DNA of 53,966 nt from contig DVJA01000055.1 in NCBI GenBank assembly GCA_018710885.1, forward strand, positions 1 to 53,966, in the 5' to 3' direction. Numbering within the stretch: the stretch's first letter is position 1; each line of letters starts with the position of its first letter. Positions 1 to 7,349 of this stretch are shown in pieces. Source of the DNA: Scatomorpha merdigallinarum. GTDB taxonomy: Bacteria > Bacillota > Clostridia > Oscillospirales > Oscillospiraceae. The position numbers and the translations under genes were made by a program. A model generated the notes under the pieces. That model was not told where the DNA came from. It saw only the letters and a list, made by a program, of their open reading frames with translations, and searched no databases.

Positions 1-159
1 GTCATCGGCGAAGTCGTGCAAGCAGTCTTCGTGGATGAGCTGCCCGTCGATGTTGTACACGGTCTCGCCCTCGTAAATCTCGCCGCCGCAGTAATCGCAG
101 TAGGCGATGGGCTTTTCCTCGGGCGGTTCAAGCGGACGTTCCGGCAGATACTCAAACAT
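1..159 (-). CDS. Small zinc-finger-like phage protein (cut by window edge)
   Basis: The frame opens at an ATG at 159 and runs off the left edge without a stop. The visible 53 residues begin MFEYLPERPLEPPEEKP and contain CDYCGG followed by HEDC, a CxxC...HxxC arrangement that would bind one zinc ion. The start overlaps the stop of the upstream MazG-like gene (ATGTTTGA), so the two are translationally coupled in a leftward early operon. Its function is unknown; small zinc-finger proteins of this sort are common in phage early regions. Confidence 0.6.
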   Translation of the reverse strand, partial: MFEYLPERPLEPPEEKPIAYCDYCGGEIYEGETVYNIDGQLIHEDCLHDFADD

Positions 160-502
160 TATCGCAGCCCTCCTCCAATCTGGTGCGCCACCGAGCAGCT
201 TTCTCCCGAATGATACGCGCGATCTCCTCGCGGTCAAACCCGAGTACCGCCGCGCAGAGCAGGACATCAGCGAACTCCTCATTCAGATTGCGGGACGCAT
301 CGCCGGTTGTCATCGGTGTTGGGTTGCTCTTGTCGAGCGTCCGGCGCATCTTCAGCGCAGCCTGCGCCAGTTCTGTGGCTTCCTCGGCCAGACCTGCCAG
401 CAGCTCACAGCAACCGAGCAGGGTGTTGATACCGGTAATCTCAGCGCCCCAATCTTCAAGTGCCTTCTCGATAGGCTGCTTGTCAAATTCAATCGTTTCC
501 AT
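152..502 (-). CDS. MazG-like nucleotide pyrophosphohydrolase family protein
   Basis: 116 residues with the helical pattern of all-alpha NTP pyrophosphatases (MazG/dUTPase-2-like): an EEATELAQAALK helix, then NEEFADVLLCAAVLGFDREEI. The spaced acidic pairs (EExxE and ExxD) are the usual Mg2+-binding residues. Such enzymes hydrolyse NTPs or dNTPs to the monophosphate plus pyrophosphate, and phages use them to adjust nucleotide pools or (p)ppGpp. It is the middle gene of the leftward early operon, overlapping neighbours at both ends (start inside the 489-707 gene, stop inside the zinc-finger gene). The family is assigned from the motif; the substrate is unknown. Confidence 0.65.
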   Translation of the reverse strand: METIEFDKQPIEKALEDWGAEITGINTLLGCCELLAGLAEEATELAQAALKMRRTLDKSNPTPMTTGDASRNLNEEFADVLLCAAVLGFDREEIARIIREKAARWRTRLEEGCDNV

Positions 503-707
503 AGCTCACAGCCTCCTTCTGAACATCTGCCGCGACTTCCGGCTCCGGCAGCTCGCCAAGCATTGCCAGAATGTGCGCGTGAGGGATTTTGTACTTTAGC
601 CCGTTGGTGATGAACTCACGCTCGGCACAGCCCTTCACCAGTTCATAGAAAGTCGAGAACTTCACGTCCACGCGGTCTTCGGCGGCGAACGCATCAAGAA
701 TTCCCAT
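489..707 (-). CDS. Hypothetical phage early protein
   Basis: 72 residues starting MGILDAFAAEDRVDVKFSTFYELVKGCAERE. The ATG at 707 is chosen because AAGGAGGACAAG lies just upstream; a longer in-frame extension to 773 has no ribosome site and would cross a strong hairpin. The sequence resembles the many short helical proteins at the start of Firmicutes phage early operons, but I do not recognise a named family. It is the first gene of the leftward operon and overlaps the start of the MazG-like gene by 14 bases. Confidence 0.6.
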   Translation of the reverse strand: MGILDAFAAEDRVDVKFSTFYELVKGCAEREFITNGLKYKIPHAHILAMLGELPEPEVAADVQKEAVSYGND

Positions 708-733
708 AGTCTTGTCCTCCTTTGCAAAATGAA

Positions 734-759
734 AAAGGCCCGCATTTCTGCGGGCCTTT
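734..759 (-). terminator. Strong hairpin in the leader of the leftward operon
   Basis: AAAGGCCCGC-atttct-GCGGGCCTTT forms a perfect 10-bp stem with a 6-nt loop. Read leftward it is followed by TTTTTCATTTT, giving an intrinsic-terminator shape only ~25 bases before the start of the 489-707 gene. It could stop leftward transcripts arriving from the right, or act as an attenuator in the leader of the early operon. A weak leftward promoter-like TTGATA-N16-TATATG lies just to the right. Confidence 0.6.
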
Positions 760-802
760 CGGCATATAGGCAAATTCAGCTAACTATCAAGGAGGAGTTA
801 AA

Positions 803-2179
803 TTGACAAACATCACATACATACCAGTGGAGCAGTTGCACCCGCATCCGGATAACCCGCGCAAGGAGCTCGGGGATCTCACCGAGCTGGCCGACAGCAT
901 CAGGGTCAACGGCATCTTCCAAAACCTGACCGTCGTGCCTCGGATTGTGACGGGCGAGATTACAGGGGAGACATGGCAGGGCGGATACACGGTCATCATT
1001 GGCCACCGTCGGCTTGCCGCCGCAAAACTCGTCGGCCTGAGGGAGCTGCCGTGCGTCATTACGGACATGACCTTACAGGAGCAGGTGCGCACCATGCTCA
1101 TGGAGAATATGCAGCGCACCGACCTCACCGTATACGAGCAGGCGCAGGGCTTCCAGGCCATGATAGACCTCGGCGACACTGTGGAGACCGTCGCCCGGGA
1201 AACCGGGTTTTCGACCACCACCGTCCGCCGGCGCCTGAAGATGATGGAGCTCGACCAGGGCAAGCTCAAGGAAGTCAGCTCCCGCCAGATCTCGCTCACA
1301 GACTTTGACGAGCTGGCCAAGATAGAGGACATAGAAGCCCGGAACGAGTGCCTCGAAAAGATAGGCACGTCGGAATTCGCTGCCGCAGTCAAATCCGCCA
1401 TGCGTCAGCAGAACACGGCCAAGATGCTGCCGCTTGTGCAGGAGCAGCTCAAAGCGGCCGGCGCCAAGCCCATAAAGACCAAAGAGCTGCACAGCGCCAA
1501 ATACGATGAGCTGTTCGGCAAGAGGCTCTATCTCTACGACTGGGACGGGCTTACTCCAATAATTCCGACGGCCAAAGGGCAGCTGTACTATCACCTCGAT
1601 CCTCAGTTCGGTACGCTTAGATTCTTCGCGGAACACAAACGCGCCGAGCCGCGAAAACGGTCACAGGAGGAACTTGAAAAAGAGAAGTTCATCGCCGAGA
1701 ACTGGGCGGCGCTCGATGAGAAGGCCTCGCTTGCCTACGAGCTGCGCTCTAACTTCGTCGATGGGATCAGCTACAATTCCCACAACGCCGTGGGCGTACT
1801 CCGCGGTGCGCTCATTGCCGCCACAATCGAGGCGGTCGACTTTAACAGCCCGGACCGTGACACGCTGTGTCGCCTGTTTGGTATAGACACAGAGCGCTAT
1901 GACAACGATCGCGGGCAGAAAGCGCTAGCGGGTATTCAAGTGCTCAGCGAAAGGGACATCCCAAAGGCCATATATGCCCTGTTCGGGGATTCAAAAACCA
2001 GGTCATATGCTGGCGGTTACAAAAAGGCGATGCCCAATTATGCCGGCAGCACCATGCTCGACGGCCTGTATCTCTGGCTGACCGGCCTGGGCTACGAGAT
2101 GTCCGGCGATGAGCGGGCACTCCAGGACGGCACGCACGAGCTCTTCCATGTAAGCGAGGTCGAAAGCGATGCCGATTAA
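803..2179 (+). CDS. ParB/Spo0J-family protein
   Basis: 458 residues. Residues ~5-110 form a ParB N-terminal domain, with NPRKELGDLTELADSI, then the ParB box GHRRLAAAKL that binds CTP in characterised ParBs. An HTH follows at ~135-165 (VARETGFSTTTVRRRLK). The long C-terminal part has no motif I recognise. The start is TTG at 803, preceded by AAGGAGGAG at good spacing. Phage ParB-like proteins may act in plasmid-like partition, transcription or DNA modification; no parA partner or parS site was seen, so the role is open. It overlaps the next gene by 11 bases and heads the rightward accessory run. Confidence 0.85.
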   Translation: MTNITYIPVEQLHPHPDNPRKELGDLTELADSIRVNGIFQNLTVVPRIVTGEITGETWQGGYTVIIGHRRLAAAKLVGLRELPCVITDMTLQEQVRTMLMENMQRTDLTVYEQAQGFQAMIDLGDTVETVARETGFSTTTVRRRLKMMELDQGKLKEVSSRQISLTDFDELAKIEDIEARNECLEKIGTSEFAAAVKSAMRQQNTAKMLPLVQEQLKAAGAKPIKTKELHSAKYDELFGKRLYLYDWDGLTPIIPTAKGQLYYHLDPQFGTLRFFAEHKRAEPRKRSQEELEKEKFIAENWAALDEKASLAYELRSNFVDGISYNSHNAVGVLRGALIAATIEAVDFNSPDRDTLCRLFGIDTERYDNDRGQKALAGIQVLSERDIPKAIYALFGDSKTRSYAGGYKKAMPNYAGSTMLDGLYLWLTGLGYEMSGDERALQDGTHELFHVSEVESDAD

Positions 2180-2591
2180 GAACTACACAACGGAGATTGA
2201 CTCCTTTCGGAGCATCGGTGAGATTCAAGGCATGCTGGCCAGCCACGGCGCGACGAAGATTATGGTGGACTACGAGAGCGGTCAGCCGGTCGGAGTGACC
2301 TTTGCCATTGACGCCGAGCGCGGTGTGCGCGGCTTCAGCCTTCCGGCCAATGTGGACGGTGTGCGCGCTGTGTTTGCTAAGCAGCGGGTTAAAGCCCAGC
2401 CCGGCCAGGCAGAGCGCACCGCCTGGCGAAACATACGCGACTGGATATACGCGCAGATGGCACTCATCGAGGCCGGCATGGTGCAGATGGATGAGGTGTT
2501 TCTGCCCTATCTGGTGGACAGCCACGGTAATACGCTGTACCAGGCCTATCTTTCCGGGCAGCTCGCTCTGGGCGCGGCTGACACGGTTTAA
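2169..2591 (+). CDS. Hypothetical phage protein next to ParB
   Basis: 140 residues. The N-terminal half reads like a small alpha/beta domain (GEIQGMLASHGATKIMVDYESGQPVGVTFAID), and the C-terminal half is helical with aromatic residues. The ATG lies inside the parB-like gene, so translation is probably coupled. No catalytic motif is visible. Its position directly after a phage ParB gene suggests a role in the same process, but this is only context. Confidence 0.65.
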   Translation: MPIKNYTTEIDSFRSIGEIQGMLASHGATKIMVDYESGQPVGVTFAIDAERGVRGFSLPANVDGVRAVFAKQRVKAQPGQAERTAWRNIRDWIYAQMALIEAGMVQMDEVFLPYLVDSHGNTLYQAYLSGQLALGAADTV

Positions 2592-2609
2592 TTTCACGGA
2601 GGTGGAAAT

Positions 2610-2870
2610 GTGCAGCACATGAAGTCAGGCAAATGCCGCGGCTGCGGCGCGCCTGTTGTTTGGATTCCGACGCCGGGCGGGAAGTCAATGCCGTGCGACG
2701 CCGAGCAAGTCCTTTACCGGGCGCGCAAGGGCGCGAAGGGCAAGATTGTCACGCCGAACGGCCAGGTGCTGAGCGCTGACATTGGCGTCGCACCCGAGGC
2801 GGCGACGGGCGTCGGCTACGTCTCGCACTTCGCGACGTGCCCGAACGCGGGCGAGTTTAGGAGGCGCTGA
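2610..2870 (+). CDS. Small cysteine-rich (zinc ribbon) phage protein
   Basis: 86 residues. The N-terminus has CRGCG, then C at ~30, and a final C near the end (HFATCPNAGEFRRR), suggesting a zinc-knuckle fold. The start is taken as GTG at 2610 because GGAGG at 2598 is 7 bases away; an internal ATG at 2619 is the alternative. A comparable small protein with 'tpgGK.mpcD' wording is frequent in phage accessory regions, but its function is not known to me. Confidence 0.6.
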   Translation: MQHMKSGKCRGCGAPVVWIPTPGGKSMPCDAEQVLYRARKGAKGKIVTPNGQVLSADIGVAPEAATGVGYVSHFATCPNAGEFRRR

Positions 2871-2873
2871 AAG

Positions 2874-3173
2874 ATGGCAAGGGCGATTGATGCGGATAAA
2901 ATCGAGTATTATGACGATGAGCAAGGCTTTGAAATAGCCTACAAGGTGGATATTGACGCGCAACCCACCCTCACCCCGCCGAACGAGCAGATGCTTGAGC
3001 GCGTGGCGAGAGAGTACCTCGAAATATGTGGTGGGGATTGTGTGGGAGACCCTTCTGTTGGAATGCCAGAGTGTCCATTTTTCCAGTATGCAGACGTACT
3101 GGACAACGGGGCTTTAATTCAGCCGAAATGCGAACTTGCAGCCTACCGCCGCCCGCCGGAGGGAGAGACATGA
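2874..3173 (+). CDS. Hypothetical phage protein
   Basis: 99 residues starting MARAIDADKIEYYDDEQGF. This opening (ARxIDADxI) recurs in short Clostridial phage proteins of unknown function. Three cysteines in the C-terminal half (ICGGDCVGDPSVGMPECPF) may bind metal. Its stop overlaps the next ATG (ATGA), so it sits in the translationally coupled accessory run. Confidence 0.6.
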   Translation: MARAIDADKIEYYDDEQGFEIAYKVDIDAQPTLTPPNEQMLERVAREYLEICGGDCVGDPSVGMPECPFFQYADVLDNGALIQPKCELAAYRRPPEGET

Positions 3174-3340
3174 GCGAACACGAAAGAACTATTGGTTCCG
3201 TCTTGGAAGAGATGAAAAGAGAGAAAGAACGGCAAGCGAGAGCCAGCGAACTTAGTAATTGCCTGTTGGAGATGCTGGATGTCATTGCGGACGATATAGC
3301 GCGTAAAGTGGTTGAGCGGCTGAAGGAGGAGAGCGACTGA
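3170..3340 (+). CDS. Small coiled-coil phage protein
   Basis: 56 residues, almost entirely charged helix (EEMKREKERQARASELSNC, then a short hydrophobic stretch and KVVERLKEESD). The ATG at 3170 overlaps the preceding stop, and its own stop (TGATG) overlaps the next start. No family is recognised. The tight coupling on both sides supports it being a real gene. Confidence 0.5.
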   Translation: MSEHERTIGSVLEEMKREKERQARASELSNCLLEMLDVIADDIARKVVERLKEESD

Positions 3341-3555
3341 TGCCTGATATAATCGCCGCAGTGGTAGGATTCATCTTGGCGGCACTGATATTCATCACGA
3401 TGTACGCTATAAGCTGGGGTATAGTGGTCGGGCTGCTGAAGCTCATAGGCCTGTGTTTCGGCTTCTCAATATCACTAGCTACAGCAACCGGAGTATGGCT
3501 GGCACTCTGCCTGGTTAAATACATTTTGAGCGAATTAAGGAGCAAAGGACAATGA
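3340..3555 (+). CDS. Small two-TM membrane protein
   Basis: 71 residues with two predicted membrane spans (residues ~3-30 and ~35-62) and a short basic tail (SELRSKGQ). It overlaps both neighbours (TGATG start, ATGA end). It is not placed with the lysis genes, so it is more likely an accessory membrane protein than the holin; its role is unknown. Confidence 0.55.
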   Translation: MPDIIAAVVGFILAALIFITMYAISWGIVVGLLKLIGLCFGFSISLATATGVWLALCLVKYILSELRSKGQ

Positions 3556-3794
3556 GTAAGGAGCGACGCTCATACATGACTGTCAGTCCGGACAAGTACA
3601 TGGATCCATCAGAGCCAGAGTCATGCGAATATGTCAAGCTCGGCGACAGGGTGATGCGAGCCCCGTATTTTGGCCCGAATCAGGACGGGGCGCTGCTACC
3701 AGCCAATGTCATTTACATACACCCGGAGGGGCGATATCACACTGTACAGTTTGAGCGAGGCTTTCGTGAAGGCTATCGCGGGACCATTAAATAG
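3552..3794 (+). CDS. Hypothetical phage protein
   Basis: 80 residues, with an aromatic and charged C-terminus (YHTVQFERGFREGYRGTIK). That ending, and the phrase 'A.YfGpn..G..lpanViyIHPe.R', recur in short Clostridial phage proteins of unknown function. It overlaps the preceding gene by four bases and ends one base before the next ATG. Confidence 0.55.
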   Translation: MSKERRSYMTVSPDKYMDPSEPESCEYVKLGDRVMRAPYFGPNQDGALLPANVIYIHPEGRYHTVQFERGFREGYRGTIK

Positions 3795-3986
3795 ATGCAA
3801 GGAGAGACAAGACGGATGCTGATTTCCCCTAAGGTTTATATCTGCCAGAGCTGCAGAGACATAGCCCAGGAGCACTATATCACAAGCCGGAACGGGCCGG
3901 AAAAGCGTGAACGGTGCGGAATATGTGGAAGGACTACCTACTGCCAGCCCTACTCTTTAAGCTCAAAACCTAAGCAAAAGAAATAG
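3795..3986 (+). CDS. Small zinc-ribbon phage protein
   Basis: 63 residues with two CxxC pairs (CQSCRD and CGICGR), the usual layout of a single zinc ribbon, followed by a basic tail ending KPKQKK. The ATG immediately follows the stop of the previous gene. It is probably a nucleic-acid or protein-binding adaptor; no specific family is recognised. Confidence 0.55.
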   Translation: MQGETRRMLISPKVYICQSCRDIAQEHYITSRNGPEKRERCGICGRTTYCQPYSLSSKPKQKK

Positions 3987-4000
3987 TCAGGAGGTACACA

Positions 4001-4405
4001 GTGACGCTGCATGAATTATCAGGCTGCATCCGGCTCGGCGAGCGGGTTCGGCGAAACAATGAGATATTGGCGTCGCTGTGGGACGCGGCTCATCCCGGTG
4101 CGCAGGCGCTCACCGGGATGCCGCACGCTCCGGGGGTGTCGGACAGGGTGGGGGACTTGGCCGTGGAGATAGCCGCGCTTGAAGAGCGCAACGAAGATCT
4201 CAGCCGTGAGCTGGCTCAAGCTCAGGCTAAGATTAACGATTACATATGTAGTATCCCAGATGAGTACCTCCAGCTCGTATTTAGGCTGCGATTTATTCGC
4301 TGCCTGTCTTGGGGCGAGGTGGCTGCCATTGTGGGTAAACGCACGTCAGAAGCCAGCGTTAAATCGGCCTGCTACAGATACCTGGAGTCTCGTGGCGAAC
4401 TGTAA
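4001..4405 (+). CDS. Sigma-region-4-like / ArpU-type phage transcription regulator
   Basis: 134 residues. The N-terminal half is coiled coil (AALEERNEDLSRELAQAQAKI). The C-terminal half (residues ~80-134) reads RLRFIRCLSWGEVAAIVGKRTSEASVKSACYRYL, the HTH layout of sigma-70 region 4 and of DUF1492/ArpU/RinA-type late regulators. The start is GTG at 4001 with CAGGAGGT upstream. Proteins of this type sit just before packaging genes in Firmicutes phages and switch on late transcription. The ~160-bp gap after it carries promoter-like and terminator-like sequence, which fits this role. Confidence 0.75.
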   Translation: MTLHELSGCIRLGERVRRNNEILASLWDAAHPGAQALTGMPHAPGVSDRVGDLAVEIAALEERNEDLSRELAQAQAKINDYICSIPDEYLQLVFRLRFIRCLSWGEVAAIVGKRTSEASVKSACYRYLESRGEL

Positions 4406-4457
4406 CGATGTGCAACGCCGTGTTCCTCCGTGCTTCGCATTGATGCGCCGTGATGCT

Positions 4458-4500
4458 TGATGTTTCGGCTGCCAGTATGGTATGGTATGCTCGTAAAATC
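4458..4500 (+). promoter_or_regulatory. Candidate late/accessory promoter after the ArpU-like gene
   Basis: The gap after the regulator holds a TTGATG element and, 18 bases on, the repeated phrase TATGGTATGGTATGC followed by an A/T-rich stretch (CGTAAAATCC). Repeated TATGGTATG-like sequence is often seen downstream of phage sigma-like regulators. It is proposed as the start of the transcript covering the membrane protein/ParB/PAPS-reductase module. The spacing is not ideal for a housekeeping promoter, which would fit an activator-dependent one. Confidence 0.35.
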
Positions 4501-4512
4501 CTAAATCAGCCA

Positions 4513-4544
4513 AGCGGTTCCCACGCGGGGGCCGCTATTCTTTT
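4513..4544 (+). terminator. Intrinsic terminator-like hairpin
   Basis: AGCGGTTCCC-ACGC-GGGGGCCGCT forms a 10-bp stem (two G-T pairs) followed by ATTCTTTT. It lies between the candidate promoter and the leader peptide ORF. It can either end transcripts of the regulator operon or act as an attenuator for the downstream membrane-protein gene. Confidence 0.6.
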
Positions 4545-4560
4545 GGGAAGGAGGATTTGG

Positions 4561-4645
4561 CCTGTGCGTTTCTCCTTTGCGCACAGGTATGCGCCGGGCT
4601 CGGTGTTCGCCAGCAGCGGGCAGCGGTGACGTTCTGCAAAGGAGA
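4561..4645 (+). promoter_or_regulatory. Hairpin with anti-Shine-Dalgarno loop upstream of the membrane-protein gene
   Basis: CCTGTGCG (4561-4568) pairs with CGCACAGG (4580-4587), presenting loop TTTCTCCTTTG. TCTCCTTTGC (4571-4580) is the exact 10-base complement of GCAAAGGAGA (4636-4645), which contains the Shine-Dalgarno of the gene at 4652. Two exclusive states are possible: a local hairpin with the Shine-Dalgarno free, or long-range pairing with it masked. Translation of the leader ORF would disturb the local hairpin. Confidence 0.5.
4564..4629 (+). CDS. Putative leader peptide ORF (21 codons)
   Basis: GTG at 4564 is preceded at 9 bases by GGAAGGAGG, one of the best ribosome sites in the region. 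The frame encodes MRFSFAHRYAPGSVFASSGQ plus a final R and stops with TGA at 4627-4629, seven bases before the Shine-Dalgarno of the membrane-protein gene. Codons 3-6 lie over a sequence complementary to that Shine-Dalgarno. The layout matches translational attenuators of the erm/cat type, but no inducer can be deduced from the peptide. It is too short for family support, so the evidence is positional. Confidence 0.45.
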   Translation: MRFSFAHRYAPGSVFASSGQR

Positions 4646-4651
4646 TTCACT

Positions 4652-5650
4652 GTGTTTTCAAAAACAGTATCAAAATTCAAGGCCTCGCCCACCATGTACT
4701 ATGCGATGAGCATTGCGGCATCATGGGCCGGCGTCGGCTCCATGATGAACAGCATCACGCTGACAATGGAAAACGGCCTGATACCGTCTATGATTTGGGG
4801 CCTGGGCAACTCCGTTGCCTGCATCCTGTTCGGCATCATCGCCTGCCATCTGCCTACGCTGCGCGCGCTGATGAAAACAAAGCTCATGCGTTATCTCGTG
4901 GGCTTCATGAGCATATTCCAACTGTGGATAAACATGAACGGCATACGCGAGATCTTCAGGAACACTTTTGTTGGCACGACCGGCGGCACCATTGTTGTCT
5001 ACGCAGTCTGCATAGGGTTCATTTTGCTGCTCCTGCGTTTTGGAGTTATGCGCAATGTACTCACTGACAGCGCCTCATGGTATGGTGTCTACGCTCTGAT
5101 AGCGTTACTCACCATCCTCGCCTTTGCCCAGTCCGGCGGTGCATACAACCACATCAAGCTGGGACTTGAGTGGGACGATCTTCAGGTTGGCATCACAAAG
5201 GGCTTGCTTCTGCTGCCGGGGCCGTTTACCTACCCCTACTTCTTCGAGCTGCTCGATTACAATGACGCCAACAGCGACCACACACACAAAGTCAACATCC
5301 GCCGCTCATTCACATATGGCGGCCTGATGTTCGGCGCCTATATGCTGTTTACTTATGCCCTTGCCCTTGTGAGCTTCAGCCCTGCGCTGAATTTCCTCAA
5401 GGCTATCCTCGTAAGCCTCATCGGCATATCTACAATATCGACCTTCATCCTTTCTGAGTACATTGTCTTTGGGCGCAAGCTCGGCCTCGTCATCGATGGC
5501 GTGGCCGTTCTTTTTTGGCCGCTGTTCATTGGTCTCGGCGTGATGGGCGTGTGGACGCTTATGGCGAAGCTGAGAATATACCTGATTGCAGCTCTGCTCG
5601 TGGCAGCGCTCATAAAGCGTGCCATTTCCCGAAAGGGGGCGCGAGTATGA
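4652..5650 (+). CDS. Phage-encoded multi-pass membrane protein (transporter-like)
   Basis: 332 residues from GTG at 4652 (AAAGGAG seven bases upstream); an in-frame extension to 4577 would cross the leader region and has no ribosome site. About nine to ten hydrophobic segments span the protein, with short basic loops. The opening AASWAGVGSMMNSITL and a conserved polar GPFTYPYFFELLDYNDANS segment (~residues 190-208) give it the look of an APC/SSS-type secondary transporter rather than a holin. Its stop overlaps the ParB-like gene (ATGA), starting a chain of four coupled genes that ends with a PAPS-reductase-like protein. A transport or membrane-sensing role in that module is inferred; substrate unknown. 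Confidence 0.6.
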   Translation: MFSKTVSKFKASPTMYYAMSIAASWAGVGSMMNSITLTMENGLIPSMIWGLGNSVACILFGIIACHLPTLRALMKTKLMRYLVGFMSIFQLWINMNGIREIFRNTFVGTTGGTIVVYAVCIGFILLLLRFGVMRNVLTDSASWYGVYALIALLTILAFAQSGGAYNHIKLGLEWDDLQVGITKGLLLLPGPFTYPYFFELLDYNDANSDHTHKVNIRRSFTYGGLMFGAYMLFTYALALVSFSPALNFLKAILVSLIGISTISTFILSEYIVFGRKLGLVIDGVAVLFWPLFIGLGVMGVWTLMAKLRIYLIAALLVAALIKRAISRKGARV

Positions 5651-6228
5651 CGATAATCAGGAAGCCGCTCTCTGAGCTGCACAAACCCGACAAGAACGTT
5701 CGCCGGCACACCGAGAAGCAGATCCACGAGTACATCCGCTCGCTCGAGATGTTTGGGCAAATAAAGCCCGTGGTCATCGACGATACCGGCGAAATTATCG
5801 TCGGCAACGGCCTGTACGAAGCCCTGCTGGCCATGGGCGCCGACAGCTGTGACTGCTATGTAGTTACAGGATTGAGCAGCAAACAGAAAAAGAAGCTGAT
5901 GCTCGCCGATAACCGCGTCTACGAGCTGGGTATAACCGACACTGACGTCTTCGATGAGCTCATACGTGAGCTTGACGGAGATGTGGATGTCCCTGGCTGG
6001 GATGCGGATCTGCTCGAAATGCTCAACGCAAGTGTCGATGATGCGAACGACATGATAGAGAGCTACGGGGTATACGAACCAGAAGACGTTGAGACAGTGG
6101 TACGCCGAGAGCGTTCCACCGTGGTTGAGCCAGCGCATCACGAACAGTCTAATACCGGCGCGGCGTTGGCCGCGCCGGTGGGCGCTTTCGTGATATGCCC
6201 AAAGTGTGGTGAGCACATATGCCTGTGA
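5647..6228 (+). CDS. ParB-like nuclease-domain protein with C-terminal zinc motif
   Basis: 193 residues. Residues ~4-110 match a ParB N-terminal domain: PLSELHKPDKNVRRHTEKQI, then the ParB-box equivalent IIVGNGLYEALLAMG, with NGLYEA replacing the classical GHRR. The C-terminus ends VICPKCGEHICL, a CxxC plus extra Cys that could bind zinc. The ATG overlaps the membrane-protein stop, and the gene overlaps the PAPS-reductase-like gene by 10 bases. Such ParB-like proteins often pair with PAPS-reductase-like partners (compare IbrB/IbrA) in phages; whether they bind nucleotide, cut DNA or regulate transcription is not settled. Confidence 0.75.
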   Translation: MTIIRKPLSELHKPDKNVRRHTEKQIHEYIRSLEMFGQIKPVVIDDTGEIIVGNGLYEALLAMGADSCDCYVVTGLSSKQKKKLMLADNRVYELGITDTDVFDELIRELDGDVDVPGWDADLLEMLNASVDDANDMIESYGVYEPEDVETVVRRERSTVVEPAHHEQSNTGAALAAPVGAFVICPKCGEHICL

Positions 6229-7349
6229 GAAAGATAGAGAGCACCATCAACGTGCTTGAAGCGGCAAAGCTGCGCATCCGTAATGTATTTGCCAACGGCT
6301 GCAAGGTCTACCTCAGTTTCTCGTCTGGCAAAGACTCGCTTTGCATGGCATCCATCACTTACGACCTCATCCGCGAAGGTGCGATAAATCCGAAGCAGCT
6401 TACGGTGACGTTTATTGACGAAGAAGGCCTTTATCCTTCAATGGTCGAAGCAGCCGAGCGCTGGCGCCGCAATTTCCGCTCTGTCGGCGTTCCGTTCCTC
6501 TGGTTTTGTCTCCCGTTCAAGCAGGTCTCGGTCATTGACCACTTGTCATCGTCAGAGAGCTGGATAACCTGGGAGCCCGGAAAAGAAGACGAGTGGATGC
6601 GCAGACCGCCGAAAGGCGCCATCATGTCCAGTCCTTATCTTGAGTATCCCGGCCAGATGAACTACCAGACGTTTTGCGCAAAGGCATTTGCCGACGGGAT
6701 ACAGATGATAGGCCTTCGCACAGCGGAATCTTTGACACGGCTTCAGGCGGTGTCCCGCTCAGACATGCGCGTCCTCAACGGTCCGTTTTACCCCATCTAC
6801 GATTGGAAGGACTCCGATGTATGGCTCTATATCAAGGAGCGAGGGCTTGAGTTCCCGGACATCTACATGCGCCTCTATGAAGCCGGGGTGAAGAAAAACC
6901 AGCTCCGGTTATGTGCATTTTTTGGTGACTGCGGCACACAAGGTCTGCGATGGATAGCTGAGACCGACAACGACCTGTGGCAGCGTATCGAGCGCCGCGA
7001 GCCGAACGCCTACTTAGTGTTGCTATACTGGGACAGCGAGATGTTCCGCCGTACTACTCATAAGCGCCGGGAGCTGGAAGCCGATGTAGTAGACAAGGAC
7101 TACTGCGAACTATGCAAGGACATCCTTTTCCTCAACACCGAGAAGTACACGATAGCAGCTGATACGAAGAAACATCTGTCCAACTGGCGTTCACTCTTCG
7201 TGAAGACGTACGGCATAGCCAAGCCTATCCACTATAAGCGTATGTACGAGGGGCTGTTGTATGGCGACCCTAAGTCGCGTGTGCTGCGTATCTTGTGGAC
7301 GCAAATATACAACGACTACAACAGCTCCAGTAAGGGGGTGAAGAAATGA
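6219..7349 (+). CDS. Phosphoadenosine phosphosulfate reductase-like protein (IbrA/DUF3440-type)
   Basis: 376 residues. The PP-loop SFSSGKDSLCMA at residues ~33-43 is the ATP/PAPS-binding motif of the adenine nucleotide alpha-hydrolase superfamily. A later CELCKDILF and scattered Cys (LCAFFGDCGTQG) could hold a metal or Fe-S centre. It is longer than the ~240 residues of assimilatory CysH, and fits the phage/IbrA-like group with DUF3440-type extensions. It lies between two ParB-like genes with overlapping ends, so the products are probably made in fixed ratio. It could adenylate or thiolate a substrate (nucleic-acid modification is the tempting guess) or act as an IbrA-like regulator; neither is shown by the sequence. 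Confidence 0.8.
   Translation: MPVRKIESTINVLEAAKLRIRNVFANGCKVYLSFSSGKDSLCMASITYDLIREGAINPKQLTVTFIDEEGLYPSMVEAAERWRRNFRSVGVPFLWFCLPFKQVSVIDHLSSSESWITWEPGKEDEWMRRPPKGAIMSSPYLEYPGQMNYQTFCAKAFADGIQMIGLRTAESLTRLQAVSRSDMRVLNGPFYPIYDWKDSDVWLYIKERGLEFPDIYMRLYEAGVKKNQLRLCAFFGDCGTQGLRWIAETDNDLWQRIERREPNAYLVLLYWDSEMFRRTTHKRRELEADVVDKDYCELCKDILFLNTEKYTIAADTKKHLSNWRSLFVKTYGIAKPIHYKRMYEGLLYGDPKSRVLRILWTQIYNDYNSSSKGVKK

Noticed and set aside
803..2179. Plasmid-type partition system (phage-plasmid)
   Set aside because: A ParB-family gene is present but no ParA ATPase or parS-like repeats were seen, and the element abuts ssrA as an integrated prophage would.
3340..3555. Holin call for the small two-TM protein
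   Set aside because: It lies far from the lysis genes, and a better holin (35,072-35,392) precedes the endolysin.
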